A stretch of DNA of 64,000 nt from Cryptomeria japonica (GCF_030272615.1 NC_081407.1:377635132-377699131); one strand, 5' to 3'; shown: positions 48,946-62,584, counted from the stretch's first letter. The notes: generated by a model not told the origin, from the sequence alone. Numbers and translations: made by a program.

Positions 48946-51900
48946 CTATTGTGTAATTAGTTTTATTTCTAGCATTGTTATCTTTTTAATTCAGTTTGTT
49001 GTTTTGAGTTTATTTCTATCCACAACTAATACAATAGCTTAGAAGGCTTCCATAGTGCATATATTTTGATGGCTCATTTCAAGTTCATGTTCTTAGGTTG
49101 ACAATTAAATGTAGATTCTAGTTCATGAAGGGTTGATGAGTGTGGATAAAAATCCTCGAGTTGTGAATTAGTATCCCAAACTCAATTGCAAATAAAAAGA
49201 TTAACACATAGCATTTTTCATGAACAACAACTTTTTTCTTTCATGCTTCTCTTTCTTATGTATTTAATGTCAATGCTCAGTTGAATATGCCCCTTGGTTC
49301 AGAGATGGGCGGTTGTTTAAATTCCTCTAGATGTATTGAAAACCTTAGAAAATTTTATGAAAATGTTAGGGTATCCACTTGGAGATGTGTCTGATGCTTC
49401 ACAAATTCATGTTAAAATAAGTAAGGGCTTAGGCAAAAAAAATAATCATTGAGTGTCACTACTCAAACTAAAACCAGACACATCATTGTAGTAGATGTCT
49501 TTCTTAAAAATCTCCCTTATCTTTTTGGTTGCATTCATCAATGTTTAAATCAATAGTTTTATCATAAAAAAGGTTGGTTCTATGAATAATAGCAATTATT
49601 GTAGAAATATTGACATCAGTTCATCACTCTCTGATTTTTACTCTCTTAAATATTTGCAAATTTGAATAAATATCAGTAAGAAATCAAGATAGTGGTTGAG
49701 AAAGTTTTTCATAGCCACAATTTAAATGATTTGGATATTGTTTTTTGTATGCTTCTTTATGAATTATTGCTTGAGGTGGATTTGAATGAATCTAAGAAAA
49801 CATGGAAAAATAATCTAGCAATTTGCATAAAGAAACTCAACATCAAATAGTTAAAGGAAAACTATTTATCTTTACCTATAAATTCAAATAGAGATGAGTT
49901 CAGAACCATATACTTGATCATGACCATACTTCTTAATTAGGCCACAAGCCAAGAGGCAACTCATATTTTTAAGTCATAGTTTCAAGTCATGAATCATTAT
50001 GTAATTTTTGCAACATATGTATTTTTCTTTTTTATTGTTATTGAACTAAAATATGATAGTTAATCGGCCATATTGTATTGCTAAATAGTAAGATATCTTC
50101 ACATATTATGCAAATCTTCGTACTCTACTCTTACTGTAATATATTATGGAGTTAATCGTCTTTGTCCCAAAAAAAAATAAAAAATAAAAATGTTTTAATC
50201 TACGGATCAATATATATTATATTGAAACATAAAAGAGAAGATGAACACAAATATTATCTAGGAAATAAAAGAAGCATATAATCTCCAACAAATTAATAGC
50301 ATGTACTTGTCTTAATATTGCAATAAAAGTAATAAATATAATAAGAGAAGTACCTAAGGTTTTAAACTTTTGTATCTTTAGTATTTTTTAATGTTAAGAA
50401 CAAGAATGATTGTTTGAATTAGTTTATTATTAGTAATTTTTTTTATGAAAATGAAATCATAAGGATGAAGTTATATAATTTCTAAGAAATAGAAATAGTC
50501 AATGTAATTTTAATTAATAATTGTACCTTCAAACTATATACATTAAAGGTTAAAATTATATGTGTTGTCATTTGATTTTGATATATGCAGTTGCATTGGA
50601 AATAGAGAATTATATTCCACCTAAGTGATAGAGTATTAATTACACGAGGATAACCTTAAGCTAACTAAAATAAATAATTTTAATATTATAATAAGAAGAT
50701 ATAAATGATATGAAAGACAAGAAAAGACAACATAGAAAGTACTTAGTGAAAAATAATCAAATCTAATGAATGTCCCATTCTTAAAAAAAAAATAAAAAAA
50801 TAAATTAAAATAAATAAAAAATAAAAATAAAAATAACAAAAAATAAAAATAAAAATAAAAATAAAAATAAAAAATAAAAATATCAAATGCATAATGTTAA
50901 TTGAGAATTACATCCTTTATGCGTGTTAAAAATAAAAATATCATGATGGAAGGCCTAGAGAAGTAGACTCAATAAATCAACATGAAACAGAAGGCCTTGC
51001 GGATGATGAAGAGATGTTATTTTTAGTATGGAGGCGAGGAGAAGCACTGGCTCTATCCAATAAATTTAATTATCATAAAAGAAAATGGGAATATCCAAAA
51101 CCTTTTGTACAATTTAAGTTGAGGGTTATGGTTCAAACAAATGAATGTTTCCTATGCATCCCTTTATAAAACATATGGGGAAGTAGAATTTGGACCAACC
51201 TTTACACCAACTGATAAGAACTTAGTGAAAAACATATTCAATGAAATCATACTGTTCATAATACAAGAAACATGAATTCATACAAAATAATATTAACAAT
51301 GAATAATATTCATAATACCTCTACTAAATATGTTAGTTTTATATTAAATTTAATATGTAAGTGTTATATTAAATTTTTTTTTTTAAAATTATTTAAGATA
51401 TTACTAATAATATTGGTATATTATATTATATTGTTTTTTTTAAAGTTTAGTTCTCTGAAAGCTACAAGATATAAATGCAAAAACAAGAGGGTAATTTGTA
51501 AAAAATAAAAATGTATTAATGCGAAGTGAGATTATATTTACAAGTTTTAAAATATTTAGATTAAATTTAATCTTTTAATTTCAATTTATTATTAAAAATA
51601 TTAACTTGCATCTAATGGAAAATTACAAGATATAAAAGACAAAAACTGTAAAATTAAACCATATTAATAAAAACTCTTCAAAAATTAAAATTGGCCTCAA
51701 AATTTACATTTAGATAGTGGATTCATCAAACATATTAATAGTTGAATAATGGTCAGTTAAGAAAAAATGATTATATAATACTAACCTAATGACAAGTACT
51801 AATAAAATTAAAACAACAAAAAAAACATTTTATTTTTCCCATCTCTTAGTGAAAATAAATAATTTTAGTATTATAATAACAAGGTAAAAATGATATGAAA

Positions 51901-52682
51901 GACAAGAAAAGACAACATAGAGAGTACTTAGTGAGAAATAATCAAATCTAGTGAATGTTCCATTCCTTTTAATGACACAATTGACAGGTAACCATATTAA
52001 TTTAAAGTAAAAGAAATTATTGAGTTACATTCTAGAAAAAATATGTCTGTCGTAGATGTGTTGAATTTTTAACTATCAAATTTACAACAATACAACCTCT
52101 TTTGAAATAATCTAATACTTATTCTTTACATACATAAATTTTATTTTAGTAACCAATTAACCCCAAATCTACATTCATTTGGATAACTTGTTTAACCCCA
52201 ATTTTTAAATTGGCCTCTTTTGAAATCTCCATTACCTATTCTTTACATACATAGATTATGTTTCATAAAAAAATGAATCTTAAATTTGTATTGATTTGGA
52301 TAACTTGTATTGATAAGAAGAAAATTGTAGAGTTTTATTTTATTTTTAGTTTTTTCATATCCTCCATGTTTTACAAATGAGAGAAAATTGGGAATAAAAA
52401 ATATGTTGCCTTAAATTCCAAAAATTTGTGAACCACTTAAGAAGCTAATATCACAGGGATATAATAAGTAAAAAAATAAATCAAATGCATAATGTTAATA
52501 GAGAATTCCATCCTTTATGGGTGTTAAAAATAAAAGTATCCTGATGGAAGTTCTAGAACAAAAGAATCAACAAATCAATATGGAAACAGAAGGCCTTGCG
52601 GATGATGAAGAGATGGAAGGCTAGAAACTTGTGTTTTTGGAAGATTATGTATTCATGTTAGAATTATCAGAAGTGGAAATAG
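48946..52682. repeat. Diverged non-coding repeats S3 and S4
   Basis: 49500-51260 is a diverged copy of 36700-38560, and 51840-52680 repeats parts of 50640-51010 (GACAAGAAAAGACAACATAG near 50725 and 51900; GCCTTGCGGATGATGAAGAG near 50993 and 52593). These look like successive local duplications of one module. An A-rich run of AAATA units occupies 50785-50881. No gene is supported; the frames of 60-80 codons are A/T artefacts. Confidence 0.7.
50785..50881. repeat. A-rich (AAATA)n low-complexity run
   Basis: Almost pure A with single T every 4-7 bases, plus strand. Confidence 0.9.
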
Positions 52683-54109
52683 TAAATAGTTGTTAGAGTT
52701 ATAAAATTTTAAATGTTACTCTGAATATTATATATAGTGAAGGGGATTGGTCCTATCCAATAGTTTTCTTATCAAAAAGGAAAATAGGAATATCCAAAAC
52801 CCTTTGTACAATTTAAGTTGAGATTTATGGTTCAAACAAATGAATGATTCCTATAATCCCTTTATAAAAGATATAGGGAAGAATTTTGAACTTCTAAATA
52901 GTGTCACAAGTGAAAAACATATTCAATGTAATCAAATTGTTCATAATACTTTTTTTTCTTCATAAAAAATAACATTAACAAGCTGATAAATAATATTCAT
53001 AATACCTCTACTAAATATGCCATTGTGTTATCTTAAATTTATTATTTTGAATTTATTTAATATATTATTAATAATATTATTATATTATATTATATTGTCT
53101 TGTTTTAACTTTAGTTTGGTGAAAGTTACAAGATATAAATAGAAAAACAAGAGGGTAATTTGTAAACAATAAAAATGTATCAATGGGAAATGGGATTATA
53201 TATAAGTTTTCAAATATTTAGATTAATTTTATTCTTTAAATTTATTTAATATATTATTAAAAATATTAACTTGCTTCTAATGGAAAATTACAAGATATAA
53301 AAGACAAAAAATAGTAAAACATAATCTACTTACAAATTAAATCATATTAGTTTAAATGTAGTGAATGTTCCATTAATTTGTAGATCCTAAATAATTGGTT
53401 GAATATTTGTTTGACGGTAAAAAATTCTTCAGAAATTAAAAGTTGCACTAGCCTATGACAAGTACTAATAAATTTTTTTTTTAAAAATTAAAAATTATTT
53501 TTTATTTCCATGGCACTTTCCTACCATTCCCATCCCTTTTTTTTTATACATATGTTCAATTCACCTTCATCTTTTTCCTTCACTTTGAGGCATCTTGGTT
53601 TGATCCTTTGTTAGCACATCATTTCACTATGGGTAGCATTTTAAAAGGTAAACTCCACAAAAAGTAATATAAGGATAGTTTTCAATATGAAGAGAAAGTG
53701 TTTAAGAAATTTAAAACATTAATATTATAATTGATAGATTTATAGTGTCTTTTCATATTTTATTTATAATATGCAATTAATTATAATAAATATAAATTTC
53801 AAATGTATTATTAAGACAATTATTAAGCAACAGTAAATATTTAGTATTTATAATTTATTTAAAAAATATTAAAATGATACAAATAAAGATTTAACTTCGA
53901 AAAATATTTTATATATATCTAATTTCATACATTATCTAATAGAAAATTATCAAAAAAAATAAATTACATAAAATTTTAATTTCATATCTATTTAATAGAC
54001 AAACCCACACATTGAACAAATCATATTAGAGTAAATAAAAATTACGTTACACATACTAACACCATAATCCCTCCATCTCTAGCATATATCATGATAATAA
54101 TGTTATCCC

Positions 54110-55800
54110 TTACTCTCTCAATTTTCCTAAGAACTGATAATGATTCAGCTTCAGTTCGAATGCCATCATCATCGGTTCCCTTTCAACGAAATGAATTTTA
54201 TAGGGAGGAAGGCATTGCCAAAACCCTTCCTTTAGATTATATGCAAACACCTTGCCACCAAATAAATTGCTGAAGCACAGGTAATCTCCCACACAAGCAC
54301 ACTTCCGATACCACAAATCATTACGGAGATATTGAGGAAGCGGAGATATTGAGGGAGCGACTGTGGAGGCATTCTTGCAAACTCTTTCCAATTCCAAACC
54401 AACTTATCTTCCTCATCTTGAGCCAACTCCCAGATAACAATACCCTTCTTGTTTGCATCAATTCCGCCAAGTGATGTGTGAGTTCTTCCCAGCCTCAGAT
54501 TGTTGTGTGGAATGGATGCATTAATTCCACCAAGCATCGAATTGTTGTGTGGAATGGATGCATTAATTCCACAAAGCATTGGATTGTTGTGTACAATGGA
54601 TGCGTCAGTTCCACCTAGTTGTGGAAGACTTCTACCAATAGATGCATTAATTCCACCAAGCCATGGGTTCATTGGGCCAAACATCATATTGTCTATGTGT
54701 GATGAGGATGCAAGAATCCCACCAAGAGTCCAATTGTTGTGTGATGTGGACTCATGAATTCCATCGTACAATGGATGAATCCCTCCATGCAATGGGTGAA
54801 TCCTGCCAAGCACTGGGTCTGTTCCCCCAAGTGATGGAAAGTTGGGTGGAATAGATCACTCAATCATGTCAAGCCACTGCTCATACTGCTCGTCAAAGGT
54901 CCCCACCACAAGAATAGACGAGCCATATGAAACCATAGAGAAACCATTCGCATGCAGATTATCAACATTTCGGGGTAATGGAGCTACTCTAATGGGGTTG
55001 ATAAAACCCTCATCTTGGATTTTGAAACCGATGACTGTCGTAGGCGACGCTCCCTTCCAAAAAATAATGCCATTACACTCAACCATTTCATGACAGAATA
55101 TTCTAGATCTCATTTCCCATGAAAACTGACACTTAATCCTCCAGGAATCTTCAACATAGTGGTAAATTTGGAAGTTAAATTTTGGAGAATTCGAACAAAC
55201 TACCAAATAAGGCTCTTTGTTTTCTCCCTCCACAATATGGATGAATTTCTCAGTCAAATCTATTTCTATCTCTGCATAAGATCTATAAAGGGGATTGCAA
55301 ACAAATAATTGACTAGAAGATTTTTGAAATGACAGTAATCCTTGCCCTATGCTAGATAAATCTCTTATAATCTCTCTCTCAGGATTTGGGAGAATAAAGA
55401 GAGGGAGGGTCGTCCATTTTTGTGCAGAGAAGTAGTAGACCATGCAGCACCAATTTCTATATTCATCTTGACCACAGATAAGAAGCCATGGATTTCGGAT
55501 GAACAACGAAGATAGAAAACTTTGTGAAGACGAAATAAAATTCCATTCCTTAGAAACCATGCAAGAGCTCCAGATTGATTGAAATGCAATCTTTCCAAAT
55601 ATCAACTCCTTCATAGCTTGAGGTAGCTTAGATATATCCCCTTGTCCTGTGTATCCTTCAACTATTGCAATCGATTTTCACTCCATTCTTTTCAGCTCCC
55701 ATACTTTCGAGCACTTAATGGCTTTGTATTGACAATACAATAAACCTTGAATTAAGTATATATCTATTTCATCCTCACTCACTCCTTGTTATATGAATTT
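54110..55800 (-). pseudogene. Dead F-box gene copy in block B
   Basis: Paralogue of the gene at 16467-18086 with the same layout (F-box, propeller, internal repeat, C-terminal strands). Lesions: a TGA at 55678-55680 just before the F-box, where the intact gene has CGA (MERK); a TGA at 54856-54858 where the intact gene has CAA (IEQS); and a 17-base tandem duplication (54325-54341 and 54342-54358) that shifts the frame near the C-terminus. Between lesions the protein text is still very close. The internal repeat has one more 14-residue unit than the intact copy. The promoter side is shorter than in block A. A product starting at the Met at 55614 would lack the first part of the F-box. Confidence 0.88.
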
Positions 55801-56399
55801 CAGATTGAGTGCATTATTGGAATAAGAGCAGCCAACATGCCAAAAAAAAATATAAAATAAAATAAATAAGATAAAAATATCCATAAAGACACTCAATTAA
55901 TAGATCTTATTTTTGGTAATTTTTATTGTTGAACTAAAGAAATATATATACAAACACAACAACCATTTATTTCATTCATATAAAAATATGAATACACAAC
56001 AAATAAATTTAAGAGACTATGACTATAAAGTAGATAATTTTTGTCTATACAAGAATTCCAAAAATTAATATCAATCTTTTTTTTTTTTTAAATGACCTTA
56101 AAATTGCCTCAAAAGTAGCCAGCATCTTTAAAATAATTTGATCACTAAATTTCAAGAAATATTCTTAAACATGTTATTGTTTATCATTTGATCACATTTA
56201 TTAATTGATCCAAATTCATAATGTTGGGTAAAAAATACTCTTAAACATTATTCAATTGAATAGTGAAAACACAATTTTTCCCTATAAGAGTAAAATAAAT
56301 ATCTAACACATTGACATGGACAAGGTTTATTATCTAAGATGGAGTAGATAAGGACCATTAGGGTTTCTGGAGGCAATAGCTCTATAGGGGATGATTTAA

Positions 56400-56940
56400 A
56401 GGATGGAGGAGAGGGAAATGGTGATAATGGCTGGGTATTTCATGCAACTTATTGTCTCTTGTACAATGGGTTTATGGTCTGGCAGTGGATCTTGCTTGTT
56501 TTATACTTCCTCCCTTCCTTTTGGGTTTTGTAGCCGCATATTTTTTGGTTGCCCCTATCTTGAATCTCGTTTACTCAAACCCTTCTTTTTACTTTTTCAA
56601 AGACTAGAGGATTCCTTTTGTTTGTTCGGTAGGTGAGCCATTAGTGGGGGTCAAATTCATCTTCTACGCTTTGCTCCATTTTGGGGGGGTTGCTGGGGGT
56701 TACACCATTGTTGGTGGCCTTGCCTGCTTTGCTATTTTTTTGTGTTATTGTTGGCTAAGGTTTTGTTGCTACCTTTGGCTCTATGTCCCTTCACTTCTCC
56801 CCATGTTTTTATCTTTTTCGGGTGGTATTTTTGTGGCTTATGTATTTCTCTTGGCCTTGTAGTGTTTATGTGGTGATCTTTCATCTATTGATGCTTTTGG
56901 TGTGCTCATGTGGGGTTGGATCAGTGATGGGAGAATAATG
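56400..56940 (+). mobile_element. LINE 3'-part remnant in block B
   Basis: Counterpart of 19040-19500: GGATGGAGGAGAGGG start, then GGGTATTTCATGCAACTT, with only short frames. The remaining 2.3 kb present in block A is missing here; the sequence jumps to ATACCACTTGAGAAGGG at 56940 (block A 21838). Confidence 0.5.
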
Positions 56941-58009
56941 ATACCACTTGAGAAGGGTAAATATTCCATAGGGCCTTAGGGAAAATTACTTCTTCTATAA
57001 TAATAGTGATAATTTCTCTTTATATTGTTATCAAATTCCATGAGAAGACTCATTTCATGTACTTTGGAGTGAAGGCCCCTATGGTTGGAAACTCCTAAAC
57101 AATGAAGGAAACATAAATTATCAGGTTAAGAGGAATATATTACATGGTTCACAGTGAAAGGAAGCACTAAACGTAAGCAATAAGATGAAGCTAACATTGG
57201 CAACCTTTGATTCTTGAGAACCCCACATCTATACATTTGCAGATTCCTTAGAAATTATTTGGTTGAAAAACTTAAACTGCATTTGAAGAAGGAAACAACA
57301 TTTTCAAAACAAAGGAAGAAGAAAAGAATGGCCACCTACTTTCCTCAAAAACATCACCTCTCTACATCCACACAATCCTTGATATGTGATGGTATGAGAG
57401 GAATATACTTTTGCACAAGAGAGGAATATGAGCTATTTAGTAAAGATAGAGAAAGTGCTTTGATATCCTTGTTAAGGTCCCAATTTTAGTAGATCCCATG
57501 ATATGATATCCTTCCCAACACCTTCACAAGGATTAAGAGAATGACATAAGATGGCCAAAAGTTGCTGAGCGATATACATGGCCTTTGATATGACAAAGCC
57601 ACTAGTTGAGGACCATCATTTCTAGGTAAAAATCATTAAGTTAACATTTAAGGAGATATTGGGATCCTTACTACATGCCACATCTAACACATAGCTTTGA
57701 TACTTTAACTTTGCATCATCATTACCAAGCATTGTTCCTAAGGATGACAACTTGCAAAGGAGAAAACTTGTTAGAAAGATGGATCAATGAGATATAGCTA
57801 AATCTATTGGTTCCAAGGGTTAATCTTTGTAAATCTATTTCTTATTATGCCTAATTTCCCCTTTCACAATCCTACAATCTTTTTTATCTAATGCATAAAC
57901 ATTATCGTTAGCTTATCTAAAATAATATTTTATACTGAAATCTTCAATCCTCTGCAAGAGTTACCACACGTCTTGAAGAACATACCTAATTTCTTCATAG
58001 GATAGCTTA
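56941..58009. other. Non-coding part of block B
   Basis: Collinear with 21838-22829. A 91-codon plus-strand frame (57214-57489) arises from a short insertion relative to block A (near 57270-57350) and shows no known domain. Confidence 0.5.
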
Positions 58010-58125
58010 TATATCCCCTTCTTGTGTATCCTTTATGTCTTGCAATCATTTTTTTCTCCATTCCTTTCATCTCCCAAGCCTCCAAGCACTTAAATGGATT
58101 TGTATTTATAATTCAATAAACCTTG

Positions 58126-58173
<48 letters not shown>

Positions 58174-58440
58174 CATCCTCACTCCCTGTTATATGCTTTT
58201 GAGATTGAGTGCGTTATTGGGATAAGAGCAACAAATGTGCAACAAAATATAAATTAAAATAAATAAGATACGACTATGCCTTTTAAATGGAGTATCTTAT
58301 TGCGATTAGAGGAGCCAACCTGGAATAAATATGGAGTAAATATAGATTAAAATAAAAATTAGCATAGCTATCTTTAATGTATTAGGGTGGAGATCTATTA
58401 CTTAGTGCTTTTTCTCTCAAGAATGATCCTATTAAATTTA
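58010..58440 (-). pseudogene. Truncated F-box 5' remnant, block B
   Basis: Counterpart of 22830-23160. It keeps more of the original upstream region, including the GGCTTTG-like TGGATTTGTATTTATAATTCAA text (intact gene: 18020-18050) and a (TA)n run at 58131-58170. Confidence 0.65.
58131..58170. repeat. (TA)n microsatellite
   Basis: About 20 TA units, absent from the block A counterpart. Confidence 0.9.
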
Positions 58441-58800
58441 ATTTCAAAACTAAAAGTTTGAGATGAGCATCATTAAATTTTATATGGAAAATATGTTTCC
58501 TTAAAAGTTTAAAATACTATATATTGACCTCAAATCTATGACAGAAAAATGAAACATTCAATCATTGAAATTGTTTGAATTATATATACGTCTATTTAAA
58601 AAATATTATAGATATCAATTTAATTTTTAATTCAAATTTTTATTTTATTTTTAAATTGTGTTATTTACTAGATGCATAAATACATCAATTTTATGTGATA
58701 CTTATTTTGAAATATACTGTTTATTATTAATATTAATATTCGTAATTATGTCATTACTCTCCATCCTTTGTTGTCATTGTATATATTTCTTTAATGTTTT

Positions 58801-58960
58801 CTACTACCTTAAATATCTAAATACATCTATCTAAAATACGCCAAGAGATATTAATCTCGAGGCACCTATTATAAATTTTTATTGATAATTGATAGGTGCC
58901 ACAAGACTGATACCTCTTGACATATTTTAGATAGATGTATAAAGATATCTAGGCTAGTAG
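58801..58960. repeat. 160-base foldback with CTACTA/TAGTAG ends
   Basis: Left arm (58801-58869) and right arm (about 58891-58960) are imperfect reverse complements: about 69 aligned positions with roughly 12 mismatches by hand count, around a loop of about 20 bases. The outer ends are CTACTA and TAGTAG. The best stretch is TACATCTATCTAAAATA. The block A counterpart lacks this part. It could be a small MITE or a microRNA-like hairpin. Confidence 0.8.
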
Positions 58961-59176
58961 CATCCATAGTGCAACATGTAAAGTATTAATTTATCACCTT
59001 TTTTATTTAAATAAAAAATTAATTATGCTTTACAAATCATGATGCATATCATATTCATTCAAATGTACACTAGGACTTCATTATTGATGAGACATTTCAT
59101 CTTTTAAACCAAAAATTTAATCTTAATTATTAACTATTCCTTGATCCCTTCTATTTTGTGTTATTTCCAATTGTCT

Positions 59177-59480
59177 TCATCTTCTTAGTGGAGATGTTAG
59201 TTCCTCTCGTGAATTATTATTTTCTATATGATTTTGAGAATCAACATCCATTATATTTTGAATTCTATCATTTGGTATTTGTAGTACACTATTTATTGTA
59301 ATGGAATTCATCCCTTCAAAACTAACCTCAACATTCCCATTAGATTGATGGTGAATTTGGACGTACTTATGATTGTACACTTGTATTTGTTGTCTTTCTA
59401 TCTCATTAAATTGGTTAGAATTCGTCATTATTTTCATTCTTCTCAATATATATTTTCCATCCTCGGGTGTTCATATAAGA
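59177..59480 (-). pseudogene. Small frame of unknown function, copy B
   Basis: 89 codons (MRRMKIMTNSNQFNEIERQQ, NHKYVQIHHQSNGNVEVSFE, end SPLRR). Differences from copy A are few and mostly conservative. A stop lies about ten codons before the first Met. Upstream, Lys/Glu-rich text appears in changing frames. The family is not recognised. Confidence 0.4.
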
Positions 59481-59779
59481 TGTGTTATAATCTTATCTAC
59501 ATGCTATCTCATTTTCACTTCAATCTCTTCCACTATTAGATTTTCCCTACATTTAACACTTCTTTCTCTATCATTTTAGTTTCAGCGATTCATTTCTTCT
59601 TGTTTTTATGCATCAATTATTTGTTCACATCATTCTCTCATATAATTTTGAGCATATTCTTTCTCTTATTATTTTTTTTTCTCTTTAGTTGTAAGACTTC
59701 ATACTTCCTCTTTCTGTGCATTTGCCATTTGTTCACATCATTTTTATTAAAAAAGAAGGACATTCCTATACCTTAACTG

Positions 59780-60640
59780 AAAAGAAAAAATAGGATAGGC
59801 TTGCACCAGAACAAGCTTCCACAAAGGCATGTAGAGAGAAGAGCTCACAAGTAGTGAGACGATCTAGAAAACACTAAAAAAGGAAGACCCCATTTTAAAA
59901 AGAGGCTTTTGATTTGAGTCGTAATAGATGGGAATCGAAGTCCCAAGAAAATGAGACTACCTAATCAAAATAGAGTGGTTTAGGAACACCTCGAACCATT
60001 ATTTTGACAACCTCCCTTAGGCTGGGATCAAACCAACCAAGGGGACAAACAATAACCAACAAATTTTGCAAGGCTTTCGGCAACCTATTGCCAACATGGC
60101 TATCAAATAAACCAACTAGGGCCACCTCCATAGGCCAACTATAAATAAAAATAATGGTGAATAGAGTCCCAATGAAGTAAAACATAGGGGAAGGGCTCCA
60201 AACAAAGGACCATATAAAAAATGATCCCAACACTTGCAAAGAAGGAGAGGTCCCATAAGCAACAACCCAACAAGGAACAACAAACAAAAATGGGAGCGAG
60301 GGGCTAAATAAAATATCCTCAAGAAGGATAGCATCCTCCAACAATAGGAAGAAGATAGAACCAAAGCAAGCACATAGCAAATAGAGTCATCTTTGGTTAA
60401 ACGCTTGCAAGGTAACCTTCCCACAATACCTATCCAAAGTTCATCCACTTTAGCTTAAGGAGAGCAACCACTATGAAGAAAAACACTACCCTAATTTATC
60501 TCTATTGATGGACTATCTCAAAGCATCCAACTAAGAGATTAAAGTTTGTTTGGTAGTAATTGCTTCATCCATTGAAGCTTTCCCAAAGAGAAATGTGTAA
60601 AATGTGAAGCGACAATTTGTGAAGGAATAGGGAACAACTA
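59780..60640 (-). pseudogene. LINE 3' half in block B
   Basis: Counterpart of 24090-24960. On the minus strand [20 protein letters not shown] (near 60540-60600) is the part after the RT active-site motif, followed by the MDELWIGIVGRLPCKRLTK region (near 60400-60450) and the CCTATCC 3' end near 59790. The 5' continuation is separated by the microsatellite and insert. Confidence 0.7.
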
Positions 60641-60641
60641 A

Positions 60642-61297
60642 TATATGTACATACATATATACATACATACATACATACATATATACATATATATATGTAT
60701 ATACATATATATATGTATATACATATATATATGTACATATACATACATATATGTATATGTACATGTATATATACATATATACATGTATATGTACATATAC
60801 ATATGTATACATCTATATATACATATATATGTACATATAGATGTATACATATGTATATGTACATATACATATATGTATATGTACATATACTTGTATATAT
60901 GTATATATACATATGTATATGTATATATATATACACATATATATGTATATGTATGTATATATAGATGTATACATATGTATATATACATATACATATATGT
61001 ATATGTATATATGCATATATGTATATGTATATATATATGTATATATACATATACATATATGTATATATGTATATGTATATGCATATACATATGTATACAT
61101 CTATATATACATATATATGTGTATATATACATACATATACATATATATATATGTATACATACATATATATATGTATGTATATACATATATATGTATATGT
61201 ATGTATATATATATGTGTCTATACATATATATATATATACTTATATATGTATATACATGTATATATGTGTGTATATATATGTATATATATTAATATT

Positions 61298-61360
<63 letters not shown>

Positions 61361-61410
61361 GTGTATATGTATATGTATATGTATATGTATTTGTATTTTT
61401 GTGGATATAA
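60642..61410. repeat. Complex TATG/TACA/TA microsatellite
   Basis: About 770 bases of alternating purine-pyrimidine units: TATATG, TACATA, TGTGTG (61310-61326), TATGTA. The motif GTATACATCTATA occurs near 60805 and 61095 and its reverse complement near 60835 and 60962, so large palindromes are possible. Open frames on both strands are artefacts, because strictly alternating sequence cannot contain TAA, TAG or TGA. Confidence 0.95.
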
Positions 61411-62584
61411 GGTTTAATTTTCACCATAAAAAAATAGCAGGTCTATTCTAATTTCTTCTCTAAAGTTAAAGAACAAACTCAGTGTCACTTCTTTTCTAAA
61501 AGATATTCGAAGTGCTTGACAAATAAGTATTTGAAAAACCATAATGTCAAGGATTGGCTGCAAGTGATAGCATCCAATAAGGATCACAATGTCTTAGCTC
61601 ATACATTTTTTTGTCTATGAGCTATAGTATTTCAATATTTTGTTAAACAATGGAAATAAATATAATACTATGATCTTTTTCATGTAATGTTTCTTCCTCT
61701 ATATTTAATATAAAAAAAAAATCGAGTTTATTTCATTAATTATTTATACATTGATTATCATCGATTATAAATATATATATAAAAAAGTTTATCTCGCAAA
61801 AAACAAGTGAATTAAAAGTCCAACTTATTTCTTGTATTTTTTTTGCATAATTTCAATATTAAAAAAAAAAGTCCAACTAACTAGGTACATGTACATTGAA
61901 CATCTAAAATATGTGTCATTGAAGACCAACACGAAATAAAGGCTATGGCCGATGGGAAGATGAAGCGTCAGGTGACATGGCGTTTGGGTTGCAAAAATCC
62001 TATGTATAATGGGACCCATAGGAACTGACAATGGATATGCAATGATATTGTCTTATGGTACGCACATCACTGAAAGTGAATGGTTAACATTTATCCTTTA
62101 GGCAACTTTAATGCTAGCTTGTGTGGACAAATTATGTGGTTGAACTAGTACATGCAGAGGAATGATGACAGACTTTGTGATTAATACCGACGGCCGCTGC
62201 CATTGTATGTTAGAAATTAGAATTGAGTGAGAGGTTTTTAAATCTTGGGTGAATTGGAAGTCTTGGTATCATATTGTTTGCACTTGCAGAATTGTCTTGG
62301 GTTTCTTTATAAGCAACATGGAAGCCAATTTCTCCTTCCATACTGATAAGAAATTAGTCCAATTTATTGGACAATTTACAGACAGGAGGCTAGAAGGTTT
62401 GTTCTTGTTTAAGGATGAGCGGTTGTACGAGAGAGTGAAAATGTTGTTAGGAGAGGAAATTATCCATGTAGGTCATCACTACAGGACAAAAATGGAGGCA
62501 TATTCATCTATTGCCGCTTGGGGTTTCCAATTTGAGGATGAGGCAGACAAGGTAAAAAATGCCCTGAGAATTATAATTGATTCA
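61411..62584. other. Inserted stretch between the microsatellites
   Basis: This stretch interrupts the block A/B homology. Where block A has GGAACAACTAA, 14 bases and then CCTCTCTAAATTTTATTACC, block B has the microsatellite and 1.17 kb of unrelated sequence. Apart from the exon-like segment at 62290-62551 no gene is supported. No terminal repeats were recognised. Confidence 0.7.
62290..62551 (+). other. Exon-like open segment
   Basis: An open stretch lies between a good plant acceptor (TTTGCACTTGCAG, ending 62289) and a good donor (CAAG then GTAAAA, GT at 62552). Its frame reads [58 protein letters not shown]. Composition and codon mix look like a globular protein and differ from the A/T debris around. 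The family is not recognised. The longer open frame to 63166 continues into LINE and microsatellite sequence by chance. It may be a captured gene piece. Confidence 0.4.

Larger units (their letters stand above)
52683..60645. repeat. Segmental duplication block B
   Basis: Collinear with block A (15601-24965). The match begins at TAAATAGTTGTTAGAG and ends at GGAACAACTAA, where a microsatellite starts. The next piece of homology (62585-62670, block A 24975-25060) lies beyond the microsatellite and an inserted stretch. Confidence 0.85.

Noticed and set aside
57214-57489. 91-codon plus-strand frame in block B
   Set aside because: Absent from block A because of a small indel; composition is not protein-like.
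60565-61451. Long open frames (up to 268 codons) on both strands
   Set aside because: They lie in alternating TATG/TACA/TA sequence, which cannot form stop codons; the peptides are only Tyr/Ile/Met/His/Cys/Val repeats.
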